From: an uncultured Mollicutes bacterium | Lineage (GTDB): Bacteria; Bacillota_I; Bacilli_A; Acholeplasmatales; Anaeroplasmataceae | Assembly: GCA_937905855.1 (NCBI GenBank) | Contig: CALCWU010000140.1 | Location: forward strand, 1 to 54,646 | Length of the DNA stretch: 54,646 nucleotides | Reading direction: 5' to 3' | Part shown: piece by piece, positions 7,934 through 16,239 of the stretch | Position numbering within the stretch: position 1 is the stretch's first letter | Layout: the number at the start of each line of letters is the position of its first letter | Position numbers and translations under genes: made by a program | Notes under the pieces: generated by a model | What the model saw: the letters and a program-made list of their open reading frames with translations, nothing else | Database searches by the model: none | Told to the model about the DNA's origin: nothing

Positions 7934-9943
7934 GTGAAAAAAATTAGTTTTATTATTTTTATGTCACTAATGCTATTTTTAGGTATTAGTGCAGCTGCCA
8001 AAACTGAAGACTTATCATTTGATGAGTATACAGGTGAGGCTTTAAGCGATGATTATGTTGAAGAAAAAGAAGATGGAATTTCAACATGTGGAGCAATTAT
8101 TATTGATCCTGGTTTAGGTGGAGAAGATAATGATGATGTGTTTGAAATGAATGATACACTAGCAACTGCAACAAATATCAATTCATATTTATCATATGAT
8201 TCGAATAACAAATGCAAGTTTGTTAAATATTTGTCAATTGTAAGTCATTCTAATGGTAATGCTGATATAGATTGTTTTTATTTTACAAATTCATATAAAA
8301 ACAAATATTTTAGTGTAAGTGTTGATGTGCCGGATTTTTTTAAATATTATATTAGCTTATATAGTGTTCAAGAAACATCACAAGGAACAAAATATGTTTA
8401 TGTTGGTAATTCATCAACTGTTATGAATTACTCAAATTTAGAAATAGGAAGTTATGTTATAAAATTTAGTTCTAGAAATAACACACAATCTAATTATTGT
8501 ATAACTGTTTCATTAGAAAGACAAAATAGTATCCGAAATCAAGAAAATAATTCTGAAGCAAATGCAACAACAATATATGAAGGCATCGACAAGAAGATTT
8601 ATTCAAATACAGGAATTATGTTTTTAAAGTTTTATCCATCAAAAACTGGGCTTTATAGATTATCTTGGGATTATAGTAGTATAGAGAGTATTGAAATATA
8701 TGAATATATTGTAGTAGATAATTTAGTTTATACAGGAAAATGCAAAAAAAAATATAAAATGTATGATAATTATAGCGAAGTAAGTTTATTTCAAAATGAT
8801 AAAAATGCAGAAAGAAAAGCAGGATATGAGGGGGAACATCAATATTATATTTGCGCGAAATTAAAAAACAATGGTAAGTATTTTAAAATTTCATATAAGC
8901 AAATAACATTTATTGATAACACAAAAACAGTTGGTGAGAATACGCCTTTTGAATTGCTTTTCCCGGTTGATGATCTTTCAGTTTTCACAACAGTTCATGA
9001 AAAAAGTAATATTGAAGAAAATGTTTTGGAAACAATCATTTTTGATAAAATGACGCAAAATACAGATTATTTTAAAATAAGTGATTATAATAAAATATAT
9101 GCTGGTATTAATGCTGAATCTGCAATATATTGTAATAATTTAACAGAATCAGCATCAGGGGCTATGCATGTTGAATTCTATAGATATGCAACAATTGATT
9201 ATCTATATGGAGATGATGGTGATGGAGAAACATATATAACTGATGCTATAGTAAATTATATGAAGTTTGCTATTTGTGAAGATTTTTCTGGAAGGAATAG
9301 TTCTAATAGTATTGTAGTCTTGATGAACTATAAATATGATTATGTATATGATTTGAATTTATTGGCTTTAAATCAACTCACAAGTGATATTTCTTTAAGT
9401 AATTTTAAATCAATTGTTTTTTCTTCAATTTCATCAGATATTGTTGTTGGTAATTTTTCTTCTGTTGAAAATACAACAGACAAAATGCTAATAAGTAATA
9501 TTGAAAAAGAAATTCTTGAAGATACAATTACTGGTGTAATAGGAGCAACTTCTTCAATATTAGGTACTTTATATGAAACTATAATTTATGCTGATAAAAT
9601 AATGTATAGATTAAATATGTCTGAAAGTGATGAAAAGAAAGTTTTAAACAAATTACCATCTAAAACAAAATGTGTTAAAATTACTTCGAGTAATGGCACT
9701 CTGATGAATACTAATATTAAATATTCTACTATGGAAACACACGTAATTCCATATTTTCCGTTTCAAAATGAACTGGAAAATTCAATTGCCGATACGATGA
9801 TTTTGAATATAAAAACTAATGGAATTAATAGATTAGTTGAAGGCACACTAGGCTATATATTGCAATTTGATATTATGTTTACGAGCATTTCAGGAAAAGA
9901 TTTTAATTATACATTTGATTTTTCAAGAAATATGGAGGATTAG
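7934..9943 (+). CDS. Secreted protein with PPC-like beta domains, function unknown
   Basis: This 669-residue protein has a Sec signal peptide (MKKISFIIFMSLMLFLGISA) and no lipobox. It starts at GTG 7934 behind AAAGGAAAAGG. After an acidic stretch come two regions resembling bacterial pre-peptidase C-terminal (PPC) domains. The first is at about 70-190 (MNDTLATATNIN, then NADIDCFYF). The second is at about 200-330 (NNSEANATTIYEG, then FLKFYPSKTGLYRLS). The rest, about 340 residues, is not recognised, and no catalytic motif is visible. The next gene starts two bases after the stop and encodes a membrane-anchored LRR protein, so the pair is almost certainly co-expressed. Lysine is mainly AAA here, whereas neighbouring housekeeping genes use many AAG codons, which hints at a different origin. 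A shrunken second copy lies at 11287-11389. Confidence 0.8.
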   Translation: MKKISFIIFMSLMLFLGISAAAKTEDLSFDEYTGEALSDDYVEEKEDGISTCGAIIIDPGLGGEDNDDVFEMNDTLATATNINSYLSYDSNNKCKFVKYLSIVSHSNGNADIDCFYFTNSYKNKYFSVSVDVPDFFKYYISLYSVQETSQGTKYVYVGNSSTVMNYSNLEIGSYVIKFSSRNNTQSNYCITVSLERQNSIRNQENNSEANATTIYEGIDKKIYSNTGIMFLKFYPSKTGLYRLSWDYSSIESIEIYEYIVVDNLVYTGKCKKKYKMYDNYSEVSLFQNDKNAERKAGYEGEHQYYICAKLKNNGKYFKISYKQITFIDNTKTVGENTPFELLFPVDDLSVFTTVHEKSNIEENVLETIIFDKMTQNTDYFKISDYNKIYAGINAESAIYCNNLTESASGAMHVEFYRYATIDYLYGDDGDGETYITDAIVNYMKFAICEDFSGRNSSNSIVVLMNYKYDYVYDLNLLALNQLTSDISLSNFKSIVFSSISSDIVVGNFSSVENTTDKMLISNIEKEILEDTITGVIGATSSILGTLYETIIYADKIMYRLNMSESDEKKVLNKLPSKTKCVKITSSNGTLMNTNIKYSTMETHVIPYFPFQNELENSIADTMILNIKTNGINRLVEGTLGYILQFDIMFTSISGKDFNYTFDFSRNMED

Positions 9944-9945
9944 TC

Positions 9946-11130
9946 ATGGAAGATGAACTAAGAAAATCATATAAAAAAATTTTGTTACCAGTAACAATTG
10001 TACTTGTTTTTTTATCATTCGTTATTGCTTGGTTTGGATTTAAGATGCCTGAAAAACTTAAGCGTTATAAACCTGAAAATTTAGATTTAGAATTTGTTAA
10101 ATATGGTGAAGATTTAGATAATGGTACGAAAAAACATTTCTTTTACAGTAGTGAATATTATCCAATTTGTAAATATAAATCAAAAGCTAATTTAGAGGAT
10201 TATTTTGATTTTGAAATTAATGGTGACGAAGCTTATATTTCAAAATGTAAAGTCGAAGAGTCTTCTATATATTTACCAGAGGTTTATAATCATAATGGAA
10301 AAACATATAAAGTAACTAAAGTTTTAGAAAATGCGTTTAATATCGATACTCATAATTACATAGCATATACATTTAAGATTTATGGAACAAAAAATATTGT
10401 AAGTTTAGATGATCATTTCTTAGAAAGCAAAGGTAATTATTTAATAGATTTGATTTTACATAACTTTAATAATTTGAAATATATTGGAATTGGATCATTT
10501 CAGTTAGGAGATGGTACAAGATTTAATGATAACTTGGAGAGTGTTCATGCCTTTAATACAATTGAATTATATGATATGTATATAGGCAATAACCTAAAGT
10601 TTATTTATCCCACAGCAATTGATGTAGAATATTATAAGATGTTATTTGAAAAAGCAATATTAACTCCAAGTCATACAACTTTTAGAGTATCAAAGAAAAA
10701 CAATTATTATGTAACTGAAAATGGCTGTTTATATTCAAAGGATAAAACAATACTTTATAGATGTTATAGATTTATTAATGAATATGAATTGAATAATTAT
10801 CCGATAAATAAAATTGCATCATTTGCTTTTGTAGTTAATAATAGAGTATCAATATCTATTAATAATGATATTGATGAAATAGCTATGTTTGCATTTGTAC
10901 CAAATTGCTATGTAGAATTTAATGGAAATATTAACAAAATAAGTTCATATGTTTTTGGAAATAGTCATATAAACGGAACAAAAATAACTTTTAATGGTAA
11001 TATAAACGAAATAGAAAATAATGCATTTACATTATTTGATGATTTTAAAGTAACCATTAATATTAATGGTAATGTTACATCATATGGTAGTCAAGAAGGA
11101 GATTATTTAGCAAACGTTATTACTAAATAA
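9946..11130 (+). CDS. Membrane-anchored BspA-type (LRR_5) surface protein, copy 1
   Basis: The protein has 394 residues. A short cytoplasmic N-terminus is followed by one membrane segment (about residues 12-32) and an outside domain of irregular leucine-rich repeats of the BspA/LRR_5 kind: N-x-L-x-x-I, the strand LYSKDKTILYRC, and repeated NGNINEIENNAF-type units. The start lies two bases after the previous stop, with a ribosome-binding site (ATGGAGG) inside that gene's last codons. It is clearly paralogous to the gene at 11404: both begin ME(D/N)(E/D)L(R/K)KSY-KILLP and share KLKRYKP, KKHFFY and DYFDFEI. LRR_5 proteins usually mediate adhesion or protein binding. The role here is unknown, but the pairing with a secreted partner suggests a surface complex. 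Confidence 0.85.
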   Translation: MEDELRKSYKKILLPVTIVLVFLSFVIAWFGFKMPEKLKRYKPENLDLEFVKYGEDLDNGTKKHFFYSSEYYPICKYKSKANLEDYFDFEINGDEAYISKCKVEESSIYLPEVYNHNGKTYKVTKVLENAFNIDTHNYIAYTFKIYGTKNIVSLDDHFLESKGNYLIDLILHNFNNLKYIGIGSFQLGDGTRFNDNLESVHAFNTIELYDMYIGNNLKFIYPTAIDVEYYKMLFEKAILTPSHTTFRVSKKNNYYVTENGCLYSKDKTILYRCYRFINEYELNNYPINKIASFAFVVNNRVSISINNDIDEIAMFAFVPNCYVEFNGNINKISSYVFGNSHINGTKITFNGNINEIENNAFTLFDDFKVTININGNVTSYGSQEGDYLANVITK

Positions 11131-11286
11131 TTAAATTAAGTCAAATTATTTTTATTGTTACTCAATCAATAAAAGCTCTGATTGATGCAGAACCAAGACT
11201 AGCATCACCACAATAAATATATAATCTTGCTATAAAACAAAAGTAATTTTTTTTGATAAAAATTATAAAAAGGAAAATGCTTTAAA
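11131..11286 (+). other. Decayed terminator and promoter between the duplicated cassettes
   Basis: The left end (11135-11148) matches the 5' arm of the terminator downstream of copy 2 (AAGTCAAATT), but the 3' arm is gone. From 11220, TATAAT and the following 60 bases align with the leader of copy 1 (from 7867), but the matching -35 position reads GACTAG instead of TTGACA. Between them, about 11161-11210 matches neither copy. The second LRR gene is therefore probably transcribed by read-through from the first cassette. Confidence 0.65.
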
Positions 11287-11389
11287 ATGAAAAAAAAATA
11301 GTTTTATTGGTTTAATGACATTTGATGTTTGCTTTACATCTTATTCTGGCAATGATTATTACTATAATCTTAGTATAAATAGAAATTAA
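11287..11389 (+). pseudogene. Remnant of a second copy of the secreted PPC-like gene
   Basis: The remnant joins the first ten codons of a homologue of the 7934 gene (KKNSFIGLM against MKKISFIIFM) in frame to its last 23 codons (FDVCFTSYSGNDYYYNLS against FDIMFTSISGKDFNYTFD). Everything between, about 1.9 kb, is missing. The ATG at 11287 is followed by nine A and an immediate TAG. Without the extra A the frame would run on to TAA at 11387-11389. It sits just before the second LRR gene, exactly where the intact gene sits before the first, so it is a leftover of tandem duplication. Confidence 0.8.
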
Positions 11390-11403
11390 AGGAGTGTTAT
11401 TTT

Positions 11404-12552
11404 ATGGAAAATGATTTAAAAAAATCATATTTGAAGATTTTATTACCAATATTGATAATATTATTGATAATTGGTGTTGTAATTGGTTATTTTGCATTGG
11501 ATATGAATACAAAATTAAAGAGATATAAGCCTTCAAATTCGGATTTAAAATTTGTTACCTACATAGAGGATACAAATAATGGTGTGAAGAAGCATTTCTT
11601 TTATAAAGATAGCTATTATCCACTTTGTGAATATAAATCTAATGTTAATTTAGATGATTATTTTGATTTTGAAATTGAAAATAATGAAGCCTATATTTCC
11701 AAATATAAAGGTAATTCAAATACTGTTTATTTACCATCAACATATAAAAATTATAAGGTTGTAGGTGTAAAATCTGGGGCTTTTGATGAAGAATCATTCG
11801 TACGTAATATTTATGGTAATGAAAATATTTTACGTTTAGAGAATAGATTTATTGAAAATGATGGTTTTAAGTTTGTTTATTTTCATAATTTTCCTAATTT
11901 AGAATATTTAGGATATGGTAGCTATAATATTGGCTATTTTATGCTTAATAATAATCTAAAGCAAGCTCATTCATTAAATCTTTTGAACGTTAACATTATG
12001 GAAAGATTATATATTGGTGATAATTTAGAGCTTTTATCTCCTGATGAGGAAGAAATTAATTTTATTCTTTCGCAAATTAATTATTTTAGTAATTTGTTTT
12101 CTATAAATATTACTCTTTCAAAGAAGAATAGTAGATATACATTAGTAGATGGCTCACTCCTTTCAAGTGATTTGAAGACATTATATTATTTAAGAGATGA
12201 TTCAAATCAAAAAACAATCGAAAATGTAACAAAAATTGCATCCTTCGCGATTACCTGTCTTTCAAATAAAGAATATAAATTTGAACAAAGAATTGAAGAA
12301 ATTGAAAGCTTTGCTATTGGAATTAGTAATACTATAAATTTTTTAAATGGTGTTGATAAAATTAATCCTTATATATTTTGTAGTAATTATGGCGATTTAA
12401 ATATTAATATTGAAGGATCTATTGATGAGATTTGTGATAATGCTTTTAGCTTATATGATGAGAAGCAAGGTGGCGAGGTTCATCTACCAAAAAGTATTAA
12501 TAAATATGGAGTTCAAAGTGGACCATATTTACCAACAATAATTATTAATTAA
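11404..12552 (+). CDS. Membrane-anchored BspA-type (LRR_5) surface protein, copy 2
   Basis: This 382-residue paralogue of the gene at 9946 has the same layout: a cytoplasmic N-terminus MENDLKKSYLKILLP, one membrane segment (about 12-32), then an outside domain of LRR_5-like strands (DGSLLSSDLKTLYYL, NVTKIASFAI, IDEICDNAFSLYD). The ribosome-binding site is AAAGGAG at 11387-11393. Its former partner gene immediately upstream is a remnant, and the expected promoter has lost its -35 element. It either depends on read-through from copy 1 or works with the copy 1 secreted protein. The two LRR proteins have diverged, most visibly in the middle of the repeat domain, so different ligands are possible. 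Confidence 0.85.
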   Translation: MENDLKKSYLKILLPILIILLIIGVVIGYFALDMNTKLKRYKPSNSDLKFVTYIEDTNNGVKKHFFYKDSYYPLCEYKSNVNLDDYFDFEIENNEAYISKYKGNSNTVYLPSTYKNYKVVGVKSGAFDEESFVRNIYGNENILRLENRFIENDGFKFVYFHNFPNLEYLGYGSYNIGYFMLNNNLKQAHSLNLLNVNIMERLYIGDNLELLSPDEEEINFILSQINYFSNLFSINITLSKKNSRYTLVDGSLLSSDLKTLYYLRDDSNQKTIENVTKIASFAITCLSNKEYKFEQRIEEIESFAIGISNTINFLNGVDKINPYIFCSNYGDLNINIEGSIDEICDNAFSLYDEKQGGEVHLPKSINKYGVQSGPYLPTIIIN

Positions 12553-12559
12553 TGAAATT

Positions 12560-12592
12560 AAGTCAAATTCTTTTTTTGAATTTGGCTTTTTC
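12560..12592 (+). terminator. Intrinsic terminator of the LRR cassette
   Basis: Eleven-pair hairpin (12560-12570 with 12578-12588, one G-U) around a T7 loop, followed by a short T-run. Confidence 0.85.
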
Positions 12593-12615
12593 TTATTTAT
12601 AATAAATATAAAATA

Positions 12616-12624
12616 TGCTAAAAT
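12616..12624 (+). promoter_or_regulatory. Extended -10 promoter before tmk
   Basis: TGCTAAAAT is an extended -10 element about 28 bases before the tmk start codon. The -35 (TTTATA at 12596) is poor. It probably drives the tmk-holB-ricT-trmN6-rsmI operon. Confidence 0.5.
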
Positions 12625-12652
12625 ATATCTATATTTTATGGAGTTGATTATA

Positions 12653-13270
12653 ATGGGTGCTTTTATTACTTTTGAAGGTGGAGAGGGTAGTGGAAAAACT
12701 ACAATAATAAGAAAGATTGTAGCTTCTTTAGAGGAACTTGGGTATAGTGTTGTTTCTACAAGAGAACCAGGTGGAATTGATATTGCTGAGCAAATAAGAG
12801 ATATTATCCTTAAAAAGGAAAATACGAAAATGACTAAGGAAACTGAGGCATTATTATATGCTGCTAGCCGTATGCAGCATTTATCAGAAAGAGTAATTCC
12901 TGCTTTAAATGAGGGTAAAATTGTTATATGTGATAGATATTTAGATAGCTCACTTGCTTATCAGGGCTATGCTAGAGGTCTTGGTATTGAAAATGTATTA
13001 CAAGCAAATCATTTTGCTTTGGATCATTTGCCTGATTTAACGTTTTTTATTGATGTTACTCCTGAGGTTGGTTTAAAAAGAATAGAAAGACGCAATGAGT
13101 TAAATAGGCTTGATTTAGAAAAGCTTGATTTTCATCATAAGGTTTATGAGGGTTATTTAAAGCTATGTGAGCTTTATCCTAAACGAATTATTAAAATTAA
13201 TGGTGAAAGAAGTATAGATGCTGTATATAAGGATGTATTAGATAAGATTTTAGCATATTTAAAAAGGTAG
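12653..13270 (+). CDS. tmk: Thymidylate kinase
   Basis: The enzyme phosphorylates dTMP to dTDP with ATP in the dTTP pathway. It has 205 residues, the normal size. The P-loop GGEGSGKTT is at about residues 8-16, followed by the dTMP-contacting STREPGG and the DRYLDSSLAYQGYARG motif near residue 90. The frame could start at ATG 12638, but those bases (ATGGAG) are the ribosome-binding site for ATG 12653, which gives the canonical N-terminus MGAFITFEGG. It is first in a run with holB and ricT, the order seen in Bacillus. Confidence 0.96.
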   Translation: MGAFITFEGGEGSGKTTIIRKIVASLEELGYSVVSTREPGGIDIAEQIRDIILKKENTKMTKETEALLYAASRMQHLSERVIPALNEGKIVICDRYLDSSLAYQGYARGLGIENVLQANHFALDHLPDLTFFIDVTPEVGLKRIERRNELNRLDLEKLDFHHKVYEGYLKLCELYPKRIIKINGERSIDAVYKDVLDKILAYLKR

Positions 13271-13280
13271 GTAGATTCTT

Positions 13281-14240
13281 TTGAATATAAAGGATATGGT
13301 TTTAGCCCAAAAGCAAATTAAAATGTTAATAGATAATTCTTATAAAAATGATCGCTTAAACCATGCTTATCTTTTATATGGTGATGATGGTGTTGGTAAA
13401 AAGGAAATGGCATTATATTTTGCCTGCAAGATATATTGTCCAAATGGCGGCTGTATGGAATGTAGTGTTTGCAAAAACATAATTAATGGTGAGCATTTAA
13501 ATGTTAATATTATTGGTCTTTTGGATAATAAAAAGCTTTTAAGTAAGGAGCAAATTACGGATCTTCAGGAGGAATATTCGCGTACTAGCTTAGTTAATGG
13601 TGCTAGAATATATATTGTTGATGGTATTGACACTGCTAGTGTTGCTGCTCAAAATAGTCTTTTAAAATTTATTGAGGAGCCCCAAAACCAAGAAGAAACC
13701 TATGGTATTTTTATCGCAAGGGATAAAACTAAGGTTGTTTCTACTATTCAAAGCCGTTGTAATTTAATTTATTTTCCAACCCTTGATAAAAAAAATTTAA
13801 TTGCTTCAATTACTGATATTCCTCTTGAAAAAAAGGTTATGCTTTCTTATTTAACTAATTCCTATGAGGAAATTATAAAGCTTAATGCTGATGAAAAGCT
13901 AGGTAATGTAATTGAACAGGTTTATAAATTTATGGAGATTAAGAATTCCTGTGGGGCAATTTTATTTTATTTAAATCAAAATAATATTTTAGTAGATAGC
14001 TATCTATCTTATTTCTTAAGATTTTTAATAATAATTCATGAGGATATGATTCATGATTTTTATAAAGAAGATTTGTTATTTTACCCACTTCATGATAAAA
14101 TAGAGGTGTACAAAGAAAGATATAGCATTGCAGAAATTAAGACTAAGCTAGAATTATTGCTTGAGCTTGAAAAAAGAATCAATTTTAATGTTATATCTAA
14201 AAATATTCTTCATGAGTTAGTTGTTAAGTATTATTGTTAG
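13281..14240 (+). CDS. holB: DNA polymerase III subunit delta-prime
   Basis: Clamp-loader subunit with 319 residues. A degenerate P-loop (GDDGVGKKE) lies near residue 36. The zinc site CPNGGCMECSVC is typical of delta-prime and gamma/tau subunits, and the sensor region (SLLKFIEEP) follows. It acts with DnaX and delta to load the sliding clamp. The start is TTG at 13281 behind AGGTAGG. The ATG at 13296 has its only purine-rich stretch too close, so TTG is preferred. It lies ten bases after tmk and before ricT, as in Bacillus. Confidence 0.92.
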   Translation: MNIKDMVLAQKQIKMLIDNSYKNDRLNHAYLLYGDDGVGKKEMALYFACKIYCPNGGCMECSVCKNIINGEHLNVNIIGLLDNKKLLSKEQITDLQEEYSRTSLVNGARIYIVDGIDTASVAAQNSLLKFIEEPQNQEETYGIFIARDKTKVVSTIQSRCNLIYFPTLDKKNLIASITDIPLEKKVMLSYLTNSYEEIIKLNADEKLGNVIEQVYKFMEIKNSCGAILFYLNQNNILVDSYLSYFLRFLIIIHEDMIHDFYKEDLLFYPLHDKIEVYKERYSIAEIKTKLELLLELEKRINFNVISKNILHELVVKYYC

Positions 14241-14253
14241 TAGGTGATTAGGC

Positions 14254-15114
14254 TTGAAGGCTGTTAGAGTTAAATTTAAAAATTTAGGAAAAAAATATTA
14301 TTTTTCTGTTAATAATAAAGAGCGCTTAGCTGATGGAGATAAGGTTGTTGTTAATACAATTAGAGGCTTAGAGCTTGGCTTTGTTGTAGGTGATGTTTTT
14401 AATCTTCAGGGTATTGATGCTGATATGGAGCTTAAGGATATTGTTCGTAAAGCAACAAATGAGGATATAAAGCATTATGAACAAAATAAAGCTATGGAGC
14501 CAAAAATTATTGAGGATACTAAGAGATTAAGCAAAAAAAATAATTTGGAAATAAAAATATTAGGTGCAGAATATACCTTAGATTCTAGTAAGCTAATTAT
14601 TTATTTTGAGGCTGAGGGTCGAGTTGATTTTAGAGAGCTAGTTAAGGATTTAGCGGAAATATATCGAACTAGAATTGAATTAAGACAGGTAGGATCTCGT
14701 GATGGTGCTAAGGCCTTTGGTGGTATAGGACCATGTGGCTTAATTGTTTGCTGTCAAACCTTTATAACAGAATTCAACAATGTTTCTGTTAAGATGGCTA
14801 AAAATCAAAATTTAAGCTTAAACCCAGTTAAGATTTCTGGTAATTGTGGAAAGCTTTTATGTTGTATTAATTATGAGGATGAATTATACACTGAGCTTAG
14901 AAAAAATGCTCCTGAGGTAGGAGATATTGTTACTGATGAGCATGGTGATGCTAAAATATTAAGTGTAGATGTTTTAAATAAAACAGTTAAGGTTAAATAT
15001 TTGGAAAATGATGGCTTTGGCTTTTTAAAGCCTGGTGAATTTGAAATCAAAGAAAGAAAACGTGATCGTAATAAAAATAAAGAGGTAGCAAAAGATGCCA
15101 CAGGTCTTGAATGA
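14254..15114 (+). CDS. ricT: PSP1-domain protein RicT (YaaT family)
   Basis: The protein has 286 residues. The PSP1 domain contains the family Cys motifs GPCGLIVCCQTF and NCGKLLCCINYE. In Bacillus, RicT (YaaT) forms the Y-complex with RicA and RicF, which carries iron-sulfur clusters and promotes RNase Y-dependent mRNA maturation; it also influences sporulation and competence. Partners RicA and RicF are not in this window. The start is TTG at 14254. The last 20 bases overlap the next gene. The position after holB is conserved. The usual yabA is not seen between ricT and trmN6. Confidence 0.93.
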   Translation: MKAVRVKFKNLGKKYYFSVNNKERLADGDKVVVNTIRGLELGFVVGDVFNLQGIDADMELKDIVRKATNEDIKHYEQNKAMEPKIIEDTKRLSKKNNLEIKILGAEYTLDSSKLIIYFEAEGRVDFRELVKDLAEIYRTRIELRQVGSRDGAKAFGGIGPCGLIVCCQTFITEFNNVSVKMAKNQNLSLNPVKISGNCGKLLCCINYEDELYTELRKNAPEVGDIVTDEHGDAKILSVDVLNKTVKVKYLENDGFGFLKPGEFEIKERKRDRNKNKEVAKDATGLE

Positions 15115-15829
15115 GCTACTAGGAAGACCACTTCTTAAAATATATCAGGATAGTGACATATTTAATTTTTCTTTAGATTCAATGCTACTTGCCTCATTTG
15201 CTAGTGTTGGGAAAAGATGCAAAAATATTGTGGATTTATGTAGTGGGAATGCTCCTATTCCACTTTATTTATCACTTAGAACCGATGCTAAAATAATTGG
15301 TGTTGAGATTCAAGAATATTCCTATGAGCTAGCAATGAAGAGTGTTTTAATCAATCATAAGGAAGATCAAATTTCCTTGATACTAGGTAATTTATGTGAT
15401 ATATATAAAAAAATAGGTACAGATTGTTATGATCTTGTTACCTGCAATCCACCTTTCTTTAAAAAGGGCAGTGCTTGTTTAAATCCAAATGATGCAAAGG
15501 TAATTGCTCGTCATGAGGTTATGGCTACCTTGGATGATGTTATTAAGGAGGCATCTATTCTTTTAAAGAGTGGCGGTAGATTTGCTATGGTACATCGTCC
15601 TGATCGTTTAGTTGAAATAATTGATACCCTAAAAAAATATAAGCTTGAGCCTAAGAGATTACAATTTGTTTACCCTAAGGTTAATAAGGAATGTAATCAT
15701 ATTTTAATAGAGGCGGTTAAAGAAGGAAATAGTGGTGGACTTAGGGTCTTAAGCCCTTTATATGTATATAATGATGATAATAAATGGACCAAAGAAATTT
15801 TAAAAATATATAATTATGAGGAGGAATAA
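15095..15829 (+). CDS. tRNA1(Val) A37 N6-methyltransferase family (YabB/TrmN6)
   Basis: This 244-residue SAM-dependent methyltransferase has the motif I-like region VDLCSGNAPIPL (about 46-57) and the catalytic NPPF motif near residue 125 that marks N6-adenine methylation. The family modifies A37 of tRNA, and this is the yabB position in the Bacillus gene order. The start ATG at 15095 lies inside ricT, with AAAGAGGT as ribosome-binding site, so translation is probably coupled. Target assignment rests on family and context. Confidence 0.87.
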   Translation: MPQVLNELLGRPLLKIYQDSDIFNFSLDSMLLASFASVGKRCKNIVDLCSGNAPIPLYLSLRTDAKIIGVEIQEYSYELAMKSVLINHKEDQISLILGNLCDIYKKIGTDCYDLVTCNPPFFKKGSACLNPNDAKVIARHEVMATLDDVIKEASILLKSGGRFAMVHRPDRLVEIIDTLKKYKLEPKRLQFVYPKVNKECNHILIEAVKEGNSGGLRVLSPLYVYNDDNKWTKEILKIYNYEEE

Positions 15830-15831
15830 AT

Positions 15832-16239
15832 ATGTTTTTAAGTTATTTAAGTAAGAAGGAAAAATTAAAATTCTTGGATTTAGCTATTTATATGGTTGAT
15901 ATTGATGGCGAGCCAACAATATTTGAAAAAAGAATTTTAAATAAAATGTTTGCTGAGGTTACAGATGTAAAAGAGGAATATTCTTTTACTAGAACTGCAA
16001 GCATTGATGAAACAATTGAATTCTTTAAGGATGCTAATCCTGTTGTAAGAAATATTGTTTATCTAAATTTAGTTACAATTTCTATGGAGGATGATTTATA
16101 TAATACATCTGAAATGCTATTTTTAGAGAAAATTCAAAAGACATTTAAAATTAATGATGAAAAACGCCGTGATTTAATTAAAATCGTATATGATGAAAGA
16201 GATTTGCGTGAGAAAGCTGCTAGAGTCATTAAGAGCTAA
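15832..16239 (+). CDS. Small helical protein, possibly TerB-like
   Basis: The protein has 135 residues, with a ribosome-binding site GAGGAGG two codons upstream. It is all-helical and acidic. The stretch LAIYMVDIDGEPTIFEKRIL resembles the metal-binding helix of TerB/co-chaperone DjlA-type folds (D-x-D-G-E-x-x-x-x-E). This is a weak, pattern-based match. It lies between yabB and rsmI, where Bacillus has the GIY-YIG gene yazA, but it is not that protein. The stop codon overlaps the rsmI start by one base. Function unknown. Confidence 0.7.
   Translation: MFLSYLSKKEKLKFLDLAIYMVDIDGEPTIFEKRILNKMFAEVTDVKEEYSFTRTASIDETIEFFKDANPVVRNIVYLNLVTISMEDDLYNTSEMLFLEKIQKTFKINDEKRRDLIKIVYDERDLREKAARVIKS

Larger units (their letters stand above)
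7867..12592 (+). repeat. Tandem duplication of a two-gene surface cassette
   Basis: Copy 1 runs from the promoter -10 (7867) through the PPC-like and LRR genes to about 11150. Copy 2 runs from its decayed -10 (11220) through the gene remnant, the second LRR gene and the terminator at 12560-12592. Shared order, leader sequence, protein similarity and terminator arm all show the duplication. Confidence 0.8.

Noticed and set aside
14871..15131. Minus-strand ORF across the ricT/trmN6 overlap
   Set aside because: It is antisense to two well-identified genes and lacks a start signal.
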